Source: Chamaea fasciata | Taxonomy: Eukaryota; Chordata; Aves; Passeriformes; Sylviidae | Assembly: GCA_029207755.1 (NCBI GenBank) | Contig: JARCOQ010000003.1 | Span: 91,342,646-91,406,645 of the forward strand | DNA: 64,000 nt | Direction of reading: 5' to 3' | Shown: in pieces, positions 1 to 12,053 of the stretch | Layout of the letters: each line of letters starts with the position of its first letter | Position numbering within the stretch: the stretch's first letter is position 1 | Notes under the pieces: model-generated | What the model was told of the DNA's origin: nothing | The model's database searches: none | What the model saw: the letters and a program-made list of their open reading frames with translations, nothing else | Program-made: the position numbers and the translations under genes

Positions 1-1268
1 TTGATGCAAAAACACAAAGCAATGGAGAGAGTGCCTACACTATTGAGTCATACACTTTCCAGGAACAGATACAATATTATTGCAGTCACTGTTATGTAAC
101 AATATTTCATTTGAGAATAGAAAACAACTTATATCTGGGTAGAGAGCGCCAAAACTCAGTTACCTTCAGCTTAAGTTGCTTAGATAGACATAGATTCAGA
201 AAATGTGCAGAGAAAATGTGAATCTAGTGTTCTGGTCAAATTAATATCTGATCTTGTATCCGACATTGAATACATAACAGACTGATAGCTCAGTCATTCT
301 TCTGCTCTATGAGATTGCAATCTTTGTCTACAAATAGTTAGAGAAGGATTTGAGGCTTATATTTACGGAACCAAGGTGCATAATTTGCTGATTGATTGAC
401 AGTTTCTGAATGTCTTTTAGTGCTTGATGTTTTGCTGTTGTTTTTATGCGGGTTTTATTTACTTTTAAAAGACAAAGTGTCACACAACTTCCAAAATCAC
501 AAGAATGTGGAACACAGGAAGAAGTGGTGTTGAGGATAAAAGAGTTCTTTCAGATAGTAAGGCAAATGCAGTCATTAGAGAAACAAAAAATATTTTCATC
601 AAAGGCTCCTGTTACAGTGAATAATTTGCCTTACTCATCCATTGGGGATGTCTAGTAAAGGCATATCAGTGCACACATATCAGTGAATGGAGTGTTGTAA
701 TTATACTGTATTTAGTTTCCCCTTTTAATGATTAATTTTGTTTGCACATTGGGATAGTGTTAGGGTGTTCTGTCTCTAAGTGGTTGTATTTGTATTCCTT
801 AGTCTTGCGAATCCTTGAAAAGGATGAATCTGGGATTTTCCCTGTTTGCTCCTCTCCTGACAAATTCTGTGACTGGTGACTTGCCCATTGTTTGACATTA
901 CAGTGATAACCATGCCCTTTGTTTTAATACTCTAGAGAGCAGATAAAATTTGCACTGCCTAATGCTAAGCCTTCTGATGTAGTGGGTCATGGAAATAAAG
1001 ACGCTGAGATGTGTGGAATTCTGGAGTGTAGAAAAGAAGTTGCAAGTTTTTTTACATCCAAAAGAAACATCAAATTTGTTACATACATTTATTCCAGAGG
1101 AGAAGAAGTAGTTTTAAAAATTCTAGGCATATAAGAATTTGATATTTTAATAATATTTGTTGTTGAGGCTCAAAATTGTTTGTCTTTCACACAGAGAAAA
1201 AATAGCTTGGGGTCTCAGAATACGTATTCTCTCAGTGCAGAAAAACTATCTTTCTAAATGGCAGGGTT

Positions 1269-1270
<2 letters not shown>
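1..1270. other. AT-rich unique DNA, nothing recognised
   Basis: No repeat end, LTR signal, coding similarity or RNA gene was seen here. Open frames are short and unremarkable. It reads as unique intergenic or intronic DNA. Confidence 0.5.

Positions 1271-1309
<39 letters not shown>
1271..1309. repeat. Poly-T tract (39 T)
   Basis: An uninterrupted run of 39 T. Read on the minus strand it is a poly-A tail. Fifteen bases upstream on that strand (plus-strand 1325-1330, TTTATT) there is an AATAAA hexamer. This is the spacing of a real polyadenylation signal, so the tract could be the tail of a retrocopied transcript. It could equally be a simple A/T microsatellite. Confidence 0.9.
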
Positions 1310-1770
1310 CCCAGAAGAATAGTATTTATTTCCCAATACAATATAAATCCTGCATTGTATACAAGCAAAATCCAGTCTTAGATTGTTCTTCTTTCAGATC
1401 CCTCTTTTTTTCAAGGAAACACTTAGCTACTGAAACTCATCTAATAAGATACCCATTTTCTACAGAGCCTGCCTCTTGGGAATTATGCTGTGTGGTCTTA
1501 AAAAATACATTCTGTTTTGTAGACTGGCCTTCTGTTGAAGGAAAGGTTAAACGTGCCCACAGTGACAGTGAAACTTGGCCTGGTACTAAGCCTGGAAGCT
1601 GACCTGCATAAGCCTTTGGGAGAGTGCACTGCCCCATCTGATTCAGTGTTTGCTCCTGCTTTAGGAGTGTGGCCAAAGCAGGACACCAGTGTCAGCTGTG
1701 CAGCGGCTTTTGTTTGTGTGTGGTGTCGGCACTCGTCACCTGAGACCACCAAATTGTTTTCATAGGCCAA
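1310..1770 (-). other. Possible retrocopied 3' UTR or unique DNA next to the poly-A
   Basis: This is the sequence immediately upstream, on the minus strand, of the AATAAA and A39 tract. It is somewhat richer in GC than its surroundings between about 1500 and 1750 and contains overlapping short open frames of about 80-90 codons on both strands. None resembles a protein I know. A flanking target duplication was looked for by eye and not found, so a processed retrocopy is only a hypothesis. Confidence 0.2.
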
Positions 1771-4702
1771 TGAGCTCTAATTAGGAGTCATTCCAGCACA
1801 ATTTCATTTTCAACAGACAAACTTAAATTACCTGCAAGTGCATTACACCTGCAGAAAGAAATTAGAGAAATATTTTTCTTAAGTTACTGACCTGGGATAC
1901 TTTTCTCTTTATTAGTTCCAGAAACTTCATATTTGTGCACATACTACTTATCACATCTCCCAAGGAAAAGGAGAAAATAGCACCTGGGATCAGTCACAAC
2001 AATTGCTGCAGAGGTCTCGATTATTTCAACAACTGTTAATTATATATAACTGACACTTTTTACTAAAAAAATGGGTAACAAAAACAAATAAACCCAAAAT
2101 GAACAAGAACCAAACCCTCCCTGAAAACAAAACAAACAAACAAAAAACCCTCAAAACCCCCGACCAAAACAAAACAAAACCAACAAAAAACCCAAAAAAT
2201 CTCCCAAAAACGGAAAACTACCAGAAACTCAGAAATAGAATGGGTTGGACGAATAAGAGATAGTAAGACCTTTAAATAGAGAAATTTTAACACTTAAAAA
2301 CAAGCCTGTGTCTTTATTATTTGGAAGCTTGGGGGGTATATTTCCCTATCTAAATGATTTTGTATCTTAAGCCTCGGTTAAGTTACAGACCCATGATCTA
2401 TATGGTATATTTAGATCTTTCCCCTTTTTTAAACTTTTAGGAATAGATTTTCCATCTGGTTAAATATGAATTATTACCTATGAATGAGTATTTCCCCTTC
2501 ATACATGCAGAATAAGATCAAAACTTTTACTGTTTACTCATAACAGACATTTTGGCTTCACAGTAATAATTTTTACACCTGCTTACAAAGCTCACTTGCA
2601 GCCTTCTAAAGCACGTTTAGATTTGCTCCCAGCTGTTCCTGTGGCTCATGTGCTCCTCTTTGCTTGACTTCTTCATCTGATCCAAACACCCACACGGACT
2701 GAGCAATTCACAAAAGTGAGTATCCCTTTGCAAGCAGTGATTCACTTCTGCTGTTATTGCTTCATTTGTGCTCTGCAGGAAATGAAAACTGAATGTCCAC
2801 AAAGGTGCCTGTCAACTCTTCCACCCAATTTCAGCAGAGGCTATGGCCTTCTTGGGGGGCAGTGTGCAATTCTAGTATTCAAAGTCAGCATTTGTTGAGT
2901 GCTAAATTCAGTAAATGTTTTGCCTACCATACACCACCTCAGAAGTGAGAATCAGGACCTTAATTATCCTGCTGAGTACCCACTTGCCTAATCTATCCAA
3001 ACACTTATTTCAAAGATACAACTTGATCCTGAAACAGAGGTCTGTTACTCAGAACTGACATTCTTTAAAGGAAAGCATTACATATAGAAATAATTTGCCC
3101 AGCTCTGGAACATTTATTTTACAGTTGTCATAGTCAAGAAACCATTTTCAGCACTGTGCCATGAAATGTGCTAACTGGCAAAATCAAGCTTAGAGGGCTG
3201 TTAGCTTCAATCCATTTTGGATCATAAGAAATCAATGTGTTCATTTGTCATCTCAAACAGCCATGCCTTTGTCTGTTAACAACATGCAAACCAATGTGCG
3301 GAACAACTTCAAAACATAAGTATCAGATGTGAGAGTAAGGTTCAGAACACTTAAAGTTAAAGCTCAGGTGCCACATTCATAAGCATAGAACAGATCTTAG
3401 GAGAAAGACAAAGATAAATAACAGGAAAAATCAAACATCCTTTCATCCTTCACAGTTCATTAACATTTGAAAGATGATACCACCCATTTAATTTTGGATT
3501 ATGGTATGGTGATACCATCTCAATGTCCTAGCAAGAGAGACCAGATCCACAAAAAAACCCAACCACCCAACCAAAAAACCTGACCAAGTAGTCAGGGGCT
3601 CATTTTAATTGAACGTTTTCAGTTCCATTCTGGGAAAGGCCAGAAGTTTCTCCTTTGAAGCACTTAGATCTTCTTGTGTAAGGGCTGTCAGAAACTCTAA
3701 GTATCTCATCTTTCCCTCTGTCTTCTTAAGCATTTTGGACCCATTATGAGTGGGTCCAAGCAAGTGCCTGTTGAATAAACATTTCAAACAGTTTCTGCCA
3801 CTACTGTCAGAGTATGACAGATCATGACCCTCACCAGTTCAGCGTTTTAAGACTCTCATCCATAGCATGAGTGACTATGGTTTTCTACCTTGAAAGGAAT
3901 CAAGTTTCATCTCTGTTCTCTAGAGCATACCTCCCCCAGTGCAGATACCCTCACAACCCCACCTGTTTACTTTAGTTCAAGCATTGCATGGTATAAGAAT
4001 TATCAAGCCAAAAATCTAAGGCAAACATGACTCTGTAAGTTGGTTGGAGAGTCCATTTTTCTTAAGAGAAGGAAGAGGGTGAACAAATTGAGAGCAGGTG
4101 CTGCACCGCACCCTGATAATATTTTCAGTTTCTTGGTGTAATTGTCTGCAAGCATTATTCACTTCTCTCCTTAACCTAGAAGAATCTGTTTATCCTTTCA
4201 TGGATGTACATCCATATATTCGCATTATAGTACATGCTGAAACTCTTGGGAGTAAGAGAAATGGGTGAAAAAAATAGTGCACAGGAAGGGTTGCTTTTGC
4301 TTAATTTACTGGTTTTCCTGTCAGGCCAGGAAATTCCCTTCCTGAGGTCACAGGTTTCTTTCTACCATGGTTTTCCAGAAGCTCAGTTCCAAACCAGGCA
4401 AGACAAGAAGAAAGTAAGGGTTCACAAATGTGGACTCCAGAGAAGCAACCAAAAAGCATATATTAGAAAGCTGATGATTTCTCATCAGAAGCATGACTCT
4501 TGAAATGAAAGATAAGACTTTCCTCTTTTAGCTTAAGTGCCTCAACTTAGTTCCACTGCTATAGTTTTATAGATTAAGAACTATTGCTTTTTAGGATGAT
4601 TAATGTGGAATCATCATCTCTAACTTCTAAAGGGAATAAACAGGTCTCTGGATAATGCATAAATTTATTTATTGGGATGGAAACCCAATAACATTAAAAC
4701 CT
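1771..4702. other. Unique DNA with A/C-rich low-complexity patches
   Basis: No element ends or genes were recognised. Low-complexity patches of A-runs mixed with CCC and AAAC units lie at about 2083-2212 and 3551-3583; they create meaningless open frames rich in Phe and Lys. The stretch 1765-1870, with TAATTA-like homeodomain core sites and little repeat character, has the look of a conserved non-coding element, but that cannot be tested here. Confidence 0.4.
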
Positions 4703-4729
4703 CCCCCCCCCCCAAAAAAAAAAAAAAAA
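4703..4729. repeat. Homopolymer pair: 11 C followed by 16 A
   Basis: Eleven C residues (4703-4713) run directly into 16 A (4714-4729) and then an A/C-rich tail. It is low complexity and about 35 bp from the left arm of the inverted repeat that starts at 4765. Confidence 0.9.
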
Positions 4730-4764
4730 CCCAACAAAAAACCAAACCCTTCTAGCATATATAG

Positions 4765-5032
4765 CTTAAGCTTCTGTTGGAAACTGGAAGTCTCAAAGAA
4801 TATCATTAGCTTTCCAGAAGCCTTAGTCCATGATTTGCATAGTGCTATGGTACCAAGAATGAGGGATAGGGAAGATTGTCAGATACTTTGGATACTGGTA
4901 TGCTAGTGTGTGCCATCTTTCTCTCATCTCTCATTTTGTAGAAGAAAATCCAAGGAAAGGGACAATTACATTTTGTTCTTGAGATTAGGGTAGCTAAATG
5001 TAAGTGCCTTTGTATAGTTATCTGAATGATTA
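4765..5032 (+). repeat. Left arm of 268-bp inverted repeat
   Basis: The reverse complement of this segment matches 8981-9248 over exactly 268 bases with no gaps and only four mismatches, all transitions (about 98.5% identity). The arms face each other across 3,948 bp. Similarity fades at both edges. The outer edge is a CTTAAG hexamer in both arms. The segment holds no reading frame of note and no LINE or LTR hallmark. It contains an octamer ATTTGCAT. It could be an inverted segmental duplication or two copies of an unrecognised mobile element. Confidence 0.95.
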
Positions 5033-5573
5033 TGTGGCTAATACAATGAACAAAGGATATTTGATCTCCTTTTATTCGTTGACCAGCAAGTTTTGCTTCA
5101 GCTTATGCCCTAGGCCATCCAAAAATGTTCATGATGCTTATAAATGGGTAGTGGAATTGCGCTACTAGTGACTGTCTATCTGATTTGTTCTCCAGGCTTC
5201 CCAACACTTAATTGATCTATGACAATACCCAACTCTTCCCTTATGGGCCAGTTTAATTCCCTCCTCAGTGAAGTTCTGATCCTCCCTTGCAATGGCTTTT
5301 CTCATAACATACAAGGTAGTTCCTCTTTAAATAACCACAGGTTCATCAGCATTATCCAGATAGTTTGATGGAATTTTGGTTGTGTAATTCATATACCTCA
5401 TTGAGTTCATGAAAGGAAATTGCTTTGATCCTTTTAAACCCAACAAGATGTGATCTTATTTTACATTGTATAAGCATGTTCTTACACTGATTTCCTTCCC
5501 AAACTCTCCAAATGACTTTGTTAAGATCACTAGAATAATGTTACAATCCCAATCCTGAAATAATATTTCAGTC

Positions 5574-6223
5574 CAGTTATAAAAAGATACCTCTGCCCAA
5601 AGTAAGGTGCAAATTAGACCATATGCCAAATTTTAAAGTACAGATATTATTTAACAGTAAATGATAGAGCTGGGGGGAGGGGGGGGCGTGAAGGGAAGAA
5701 ATATGAAAGGGGCAAGGGGGGAGAAAGAGAGAGAGAGAGAAACAGACAGATTATAATCACCATTATGTGAGTTCCTTCATTGTCTCCCCTGGCTTTTTTC
5801 CTTATAGTACTCTCAGTAGTGGGATCCCCCAGAGTGTTCTTCTGGATTTAACTCTTTTACACAGTCCAAGTCCCAGGTATCCAGGTATTGTGGCAAGGTA
5901 TCCACAATTGCCAGCTTGGGGCCATACGTGTAAGCAGTTGCTTCCTTCCCCACAGTTTGCCATGATGGGAACTTTTGTCCAGATAGGTTACCCAGATCTG
6001 TCTCACCAGGCCTGGCATCTTCCTGTTGTGTCCGTGCTTTTCCCACAGTCTCACAGTGGAGTATTGTTAGGTGTGCTAATTCAAAACCTGTCACCTCTAT
6101 ATAGGCCTGAATTTAACACCCTCATATTTGCCATCCGGGCCTGTTTTGGTGGCTTATCTTGTGAGGACTTTCTCCTTTGACAGTGCTTTCAAACAGATTG
6201 TCTGTGCTCTTTAAGTCCTGACA
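5574..6223 (-). mobile_element. Diverged endogenous-retrovirus LTR, minus strand
   Basis: Read on the minus strand this stretch aligns end to end with the LTR split across 37251-37478 and 38149-38543. Shared blocks include a CAGGCCT..GAATTAGCACACC region, GCAAACTGTG, an identical 18-mer (plus strand 5861-5878) just before the TATA position, a long pyrimidine tract (here the GGGG/GAGA-rich run at 5671-5741) and a degenerate polyadenylation region. The TATA position has decayed to GTGTAAAAG. The left edge begins TGTC, and the 3' edge near 5574 is approximate. No target duplication is visible, which fits old age. The 137-codon open frame at 5767-6180 is antisense to it and is not a gene. Confidence 0.8.
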
Positions 6224-6302
6224 GACTTTCAACATAAGCAAGGGGACTAACATCTCAGTTGTGCCTTTTCTGCAGCTTTTGTTTCAGTGAATATTGCTTT
6301 CT

Positions 6303-6380
6303 TTGGTGTTTTTTTTTCTTTTTTTTTTTCTTTTTCTTTTTTTTATTTTTGTAGGATAGGTTTTTTTAGTTGGTTTTTTT
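6303..6380. repeat. T-rich low-complexity tract
   Basis: Imperfect T runs broken by single C, G or A bases. There is no tandem unit longer than a few bases. No function is inferred. Confidence 0.85.
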
Positions 6381-7178
6381 TAAATGAAAATACTGTCAGG
6401 AATTTATATTGAAAATTACTGTCAAAGGAACATACCTGGTGATTTCAACAGCAGATAATGAGGTGTGATACTGTTATTAATCTCCGGAAAATGTTTGCTC
6501 TATAATCCCACAGAAAGCATCTCCCTAGCAGACACGAGCTTTAATCTAACAGTAGATAATTCACTGTGCCAGTGGAATGCAACTCTTGGCCACATTTTCC
6601 AGACCATGGTTTAATTATTGTTTTAGATCTTCTGGGCCCAGAAAAAAAAATTAGGCAGGACTTTGAACTTGACTCATTCTTCTAGAAAACAGGAAGGGCA
6701 GAGAGGAGAGTGTGTGAGGAAAGGCAGAGGAGTGTGTGTGCAGGAACTGAGTGTCAAGGAAATTGATTTGTGACTCCACAGTCAAAAATTTTAAGGTTAG
6801 ATGTGGCTGCAGGTGTTGTAGTGTAACTTCTTTCATAATAGAGGCCACATACTGTTCTTGTTGATCTCTAGTGAGTTCAGAAAATGTTGCTTAACTAAAA
6901 CTTATTTCTTAAGCCTCTTGCAAGGAGGTTGAGGAACTACCCTGTTTTCCAGTGAATTATATTCTGTTTGCTTCACTAAGATCCATTTTTTTTTTCCTGG
7001 GTGTCTCTGCATTTCCTCAAACAACTGTTGAATTTACTTGCTGCTGGAAACTGAATTTAACTGGAAGGGGAATCTCTCAAAGATGTTAACAGTAAAATTG
7101 TCCTCTGGGTAGTTAATGCTCTTAATGCTTCTGCTGAAGGAAAGGGTTCAACGTAAACTCATCTTTTTAGCTGGTTAA

Positions 7179-7325
7179 GATGTGGCCTCACCAGGGCTGA
7201 GTAGAGAGGATCACTTCTCTTGATGGGCTGGCAGTGTGCTTCCTAATATACTCCAGGAAAACACTGGCCTTCTTGGCTACAAAAAAAAGGGCACACTCCT
7301 GGCTCATGGATCTCACTCTTTTCTC
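7179..7325 (-). mobile_element. CR1 LINE internal fragment, minus strand
   Basis: The motif order TGTGGCCTCACCAGGGCTGAGTAGAG, then GGCCTTCTTGGCTAC, then GGGCACACTCCTGGCTCATG matches the same order in the large CR1 at 41320-41450, with many substitutions. It is therefore a diverged piece of the CR1 ORF2 C-terminal part. Both the element's 3' terminal repeats and the rest of the reverse transcriptase are missing. Confidence 0.75.
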
Positions 7326-8980
7326 CTGTACAAGCCCTGACAGAGAAAGGCAGACACACAAGTTAGGTGAACTGAGTGTCCCTCTGAAGGTCTCTCAGGG
7401 GTCTTGCTTCCTTCTGTTACCAGCATAAGGAACACAAGGGATTACAGCATCTGGAATTTCCTCCCTTTTTGCTCCACAGTCTTTTCAATGACGTAAGGTC
7501 TAAACTGGGCTTGAAAAATAGATGCAGTAGATTTCATACTGAGGAATCCACTCAGGAAAATTTCAACAAGACTGGCATTTTTTTAGATATCAAATGTATC
7601 AGCAATAAGAGAACAGAAAATATGATTTCTTTCCCTGTCAATTTGGTTTAAGTGTTCCTAATTATTTTCTTTTAAAATCAGGATAATGAGAGACTTTTGT
7701 GTTGATGTTTGAGAAGTGCTACACAAAAGCATTTCTTTTGCTAGTGTATCTTTCCTGCCTTAATTACAATCCTAGTTCATTTTTCAATATCTCTTCAGTG
7801 TTTTAAAAATTGTGGCTGAATATACTGGAAAAAAACAACATCCATCTACAATTTTATTATCTAGTGCTACAAAATACCTTTTCCTGGATATCACGAGGAT
7901 TGTACCAGATAGACAGAAAAGACTGAACTGACATATGCTGAGTAGAGATTTCCACTTATTTTTTCGAGTTGCATATTCAGATCTCGATGGAACCAGCTAT
8001 TTCCATGGCAGCAGAGTTGTGCCTTGGGGTTAAATCTGGTCTTCTCTACTTAAGTCTTAGCCAGTGCCACCTGGTGAAGTCTTGGAGCTGTAAGGCTGAG
8101 TTTTGTCAGTCAGATATACATTTGATTTGCCTATTAAGGAATAAGAAGTAGATATGACTTGGAGAAGTCAACCTTTGTTAAAGAAACTCCTTAAATTTGT
8201 CTTTCAGACTTGGTTTTCATCACATAGCATTATCTTCCTTTAGGGGGAAGAGGGAATTGATCTGGTAAACTGATTCCAGTACTGTTTGAAGCTTCCTAGG
8301 TTGTTTGATTGAAAATGGCTTAGCAGTGTGTCTGGTAACACTGTGTACTGAACTTGGTAATGGACAAAGATAAGATGCATGACATTTCATAAAACACTGC
8401 AAAACTCCATAGGAAGTCGCATGCGAATTCTACAATTCCTGTTTCTGAAAAACCTGATCAAGGTCCATAGCACTGGCCAACAAGGGTTCTTGGAGTACAG
8501 CTTTGCCACATAGAACTAGAGGTACACGTGTCACCAGCAGCAAAGTTCATGAGTGAGTAAAGGCCACTGCGACACCTGTATGTCAGTGACATTCAGACCT
8601 GTGTCACCATTCATTCTTCCCTGGGCCTTTGAGAAGCTAACTTAATGTCTAGCAGAAACAGGAGTATCAGTAATAGTTAGCTTTGTTAGGTTCTGCCTGA
8701 AGGACAAAAAACCAGCCTCTATATCTGAAAAATCTGCAACACCTAGCTAGGAAATAATTGCTTCCAGTTGCCATTGCAAGACAATATCTAGAGTATGTTT
8801 ATTCCTGTGGCCATGGTTAGCATTCAGCTTTAGCCCACTATTCAGCAATAATGACTAATACCAGGTGAGGGAATGACAATAAAGTGTGACAAATACACAG
8901 AGGTAATTATCCATAATAGTGGCTACACATAAGTTTTATCATCTATGTGAAGCATGAAGTTTTTATTTTCTTCTTTAATG
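7326..8980. other. Unique DNA inside the inverted-repeat spacer
   Basis: No repeat, gene or RNA was recognised. It forms the right part of the 3.9-kb spacer between the two inverted-repeat arms. Confidence 0.4.
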
Positions 8981-9248
8981 TAATCATTCAGATAACTATA
9001 CAAAGGCACTTACATTTAGCTGCCTTAATCTCAAGAGCAAAATGTAATTGTCCCTTTCCTTGGATTTTCTTCTACAAAATGAGAGATGAGAGAAAGATGG
9101 CACACACTAGCATACCAGTATCCAAAGTATCTGACAATCTTCCCTACCCCTCATTCTTGGTACCATAGCACTATGCAAATCATGGACTAAGGCTTCTGGA
9201 AAGCTAATGATATTCTTTGAGACTTCCAGTTTCCAACAGAAGCTTAAG
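8981..9248 (-). repeat. Right arm of 268-bp inverted repeat
   Basis: This is the inverted partner of 4765-5032: same length, no gaps and four transition differences. Its outer edge is again CTTAAG, so both outer edges contain a TTAA. Flanking sequence beyond the arms is not similar except for a few bases. Confidence 0.95.
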
Positions 9249-12053
9249 TTACATCTGTCCTTGTGCTCTAAGGCTATCACACTCAAAATAATAACGTAAC
9301 ATTTCAGTTATATTCAGGATACTTTTTCCAAATTCTCAGGCACCATAAAATATAGTGGCTCCTTTTATGAAAAAAACCCAGACAAAACCACAAAAAAAAC
9401 ACACCAAAAAAAGCATTTTCTATTGATAAAGTCAGAAAGATATTATCACTGAAAATAAGATGAGAACTCTTCTAGTTTCAGTAGGCTTTTTCCAGATTGT
9501 ATTAAAATCCTTATGGAACAAATATGATCTTCATGTTTTATTTGAAGACCCAAAATCTTTGAAAGCACCTGATGATACCAATAAAGGATCCTTTAGCATC
9601 TCAACCTAGTTTATTAAATCACAAAAATAACTGAGACCCAAGCACTATTTCTCAGAAGGATCTAATTTGCAGCTCTGTGATGACATCCAAGTTGATGATG
9701 TTAAATCACCTGGTATGGTAAAAATTCCCATTGTTCGTGATGTTTGGCTTGAACTTCTGAAATTCAAAAGACATCTTTGGACTCTGGACTCCCAAGACAT
9801 TAGTCAATCTGCCAATTTCTAGGATCAGAGACACATGCCAGAATTACTTGGAAGGGTATTGCAGCAAAACTCTCAGGTAAGAATTGACAATTTTATTTTT
9901 TCCCAGTTTGCATAGGCTCACTCTATAAACAGAAGGAAGATTATATATGCTAAAAATAATAAATAATGTTTCATTTTGTATTTATTCTTTGAATATACTG
10001 AAAAGCTACTTGTCCTATTTTTTGCACTTTACAGATAACACATACATAGCATCATTACAGTAACCTATAGCATCATCAGAGTATTATATATTTATATAGT
10101 ATCATGACAGATAATACACATAATATCATACATTCTCATGCAGATGATGTTCTGCATTCTGATATATGTATATATATATAAAGCAGTGGAAGAATGCCTG
10201 CATTTTCCACCAATACCAAATACTGGAGGTTGCAGAAACATTTCAGATTTTGGGAAAAATATTCATGCTTAAAGCTCTTCAAGTATGACCGATCCCTATT
10301 TATGTAGAGAATGCAAGATCAGCAGCTAAAGGCTGTATTTTCTGCTTCTGTTTACCATATTATTGTACTTACAGAAACAAATCTTGTTATTGCTGTGTGG
10401 GCCTTATTTCTCAGAGAAACAGATTCCTACAGAACCCAGTGCTCTGGAAGCCAAAGGCTGTAGCACTTGCTCCAGAAAGGAGTTCTACTGTAATTTTGAT
10501 ACTAAATAGTTTGTTGGCAAACAAAAAATCAGTACTAGCAAGAGGAACAAAATTCAGTTCACTTTCTCTAGAGTGACCAAGAGAAGCTAAATAAAAGTTG
10601 AACAAGAAGGCAATTTCTATCTCAGAAAAACTCATTGGAGTAAGACCTTACAGGTACATGGAATGCAGAGATTCATCAACAAGTTGTGTCTAAGTTGTGA
10701 CTAAGACTTGCTTTTTTTTGGAGAAAGTGAAATGCATTTGGTAGAATAACAGAAAGTATATACTCATTTCATGTTGACAGGTAAATTGGAAATGAAGGGA
10801 TTTTGAAATGTCCTTGGAACTGTTGCTATAGCTGCCTTCTCTCTGTGCCAGTATAAATTTTCTTTTTTTTTCTCAGCAACAGGCTGAGGCACAGTATTTA
10901 AAAAATGACATGTTTCTTATGAATAACTGCATCAACAGAGACTTTTGTAGTCACCTTCTCAAGCAGTCAAGAAAGAGCACTTTTGACAGTGATTGGATTC
11001 CATGTGATAGAGATCAGATAACATCAGCCTCACACCTGCTATTTTCTTCTGCATTTGTGGACAGCTTTCTGTTATTCATAGAACTGCTCAAGCATTCAGC
11101 ATATGCCATAGAGTTCCAGTGATTTAGAACCATCTGCTTAAAGTTTTATTTTGACAAGCTGATCTGCAGCTGAAGTTCTCACAGTGCTTTTCAGCCTTTT
11201 ACCAAATGACTAGTAAAAACCACTAAACACACTTGTAAGCTACCTTTGGTAAATATGCTTATTCCTTAAAAGATTGGTGCTGATTAAAGTGACCATGTGA
11301 TCGGAAAATTACCCCAAGCAAGTCAAAGTAACATGCTATAACTGCTTCTCAGCTGTAATTTGGTTTAATGGAAATTTTTACCTTACTTAATTTTTCAAAT
11401 AGTTTAAAAAATAGCCTTTATCTTGTACCACACTTTACTCCTTAGTATTTCAGTTAATGTACTTAATGGTTAATTTCGTTTTGAATAAAATTGCTTTATC
11501 TCTGTTAAAATTTATTTACTGCCTGGTTTTCAATCTGTTTCCATGTATTTGTCTATAGGTATGGATAGTGTATGTACATGTATTAATTTCAGTGGCTTTC
11601 TGTGCGGATTTACATTGAAATGGTACTGACATTGCTAACCAAATAATACCCAGAAAGAGCTCATTGAGCTACCCAGGTCAGATCACATCATTAACAGGAC
11701 TCCCCTTCAGGGAGTTCCAGGGTCATTTTCAGACAGAGGTATCCATCTGTGAAGTCATCTTTTCACCAACTCTTCAGTAACCCGAACCCCATTTTCTTTC
11801 AGCATGTCCTCTGGTCTAGGATGTTTGTACTGATAACATTCCTGCATTGCCCAGTGCAAGGAGCTGGTTGTTTTCCTTGTCATAGCAAAGCTGGGTACCA
11901 TTCAGCCAGCTGGAGGAGATCTGCCAGATCGCTTCAGACACACTTACACAGTACAAGGGAGCAAAATATTGCCATTTCAAAATGCCATGACAGGATTAAA
12001 TTCTGGCAGGTTACCCCTTGATTTTCTTTGCCAGTGCTTCTCATTTGACAAAT
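9249..12053. other. AT-rich DNA, no recognised element
   Basis: There are no LINE or LTR hallmarks. A TA-rich patch lies at about 10164-10180, with quasi-repeated ATAGCATCAT words nearby. A possible 54-nt exon-like segment at 9823-9876 is discussed as a finding; it is not called as a gene. Confidence 0.4.

Noticed and set aside
1157..1602. Phe-rich open frames
   Set aside because: They are produced by translation of the 39-base T run.
5767..6180. 137-codon open frame, the longest in the first 40 kb
   Set aside because: It runs antisense through an LTR that has a second copy at 37.25-38.5 kb. It has no domain and no conservation of frame between copies.
4765..9248. A piggyBac-like DNA transposon bounded by TTAA and long terminal inverted repeats
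   Set aside because: The expected CCC-type terminal bases and any transposase are missing, and the enclosed sequence contains older unrelated elements.
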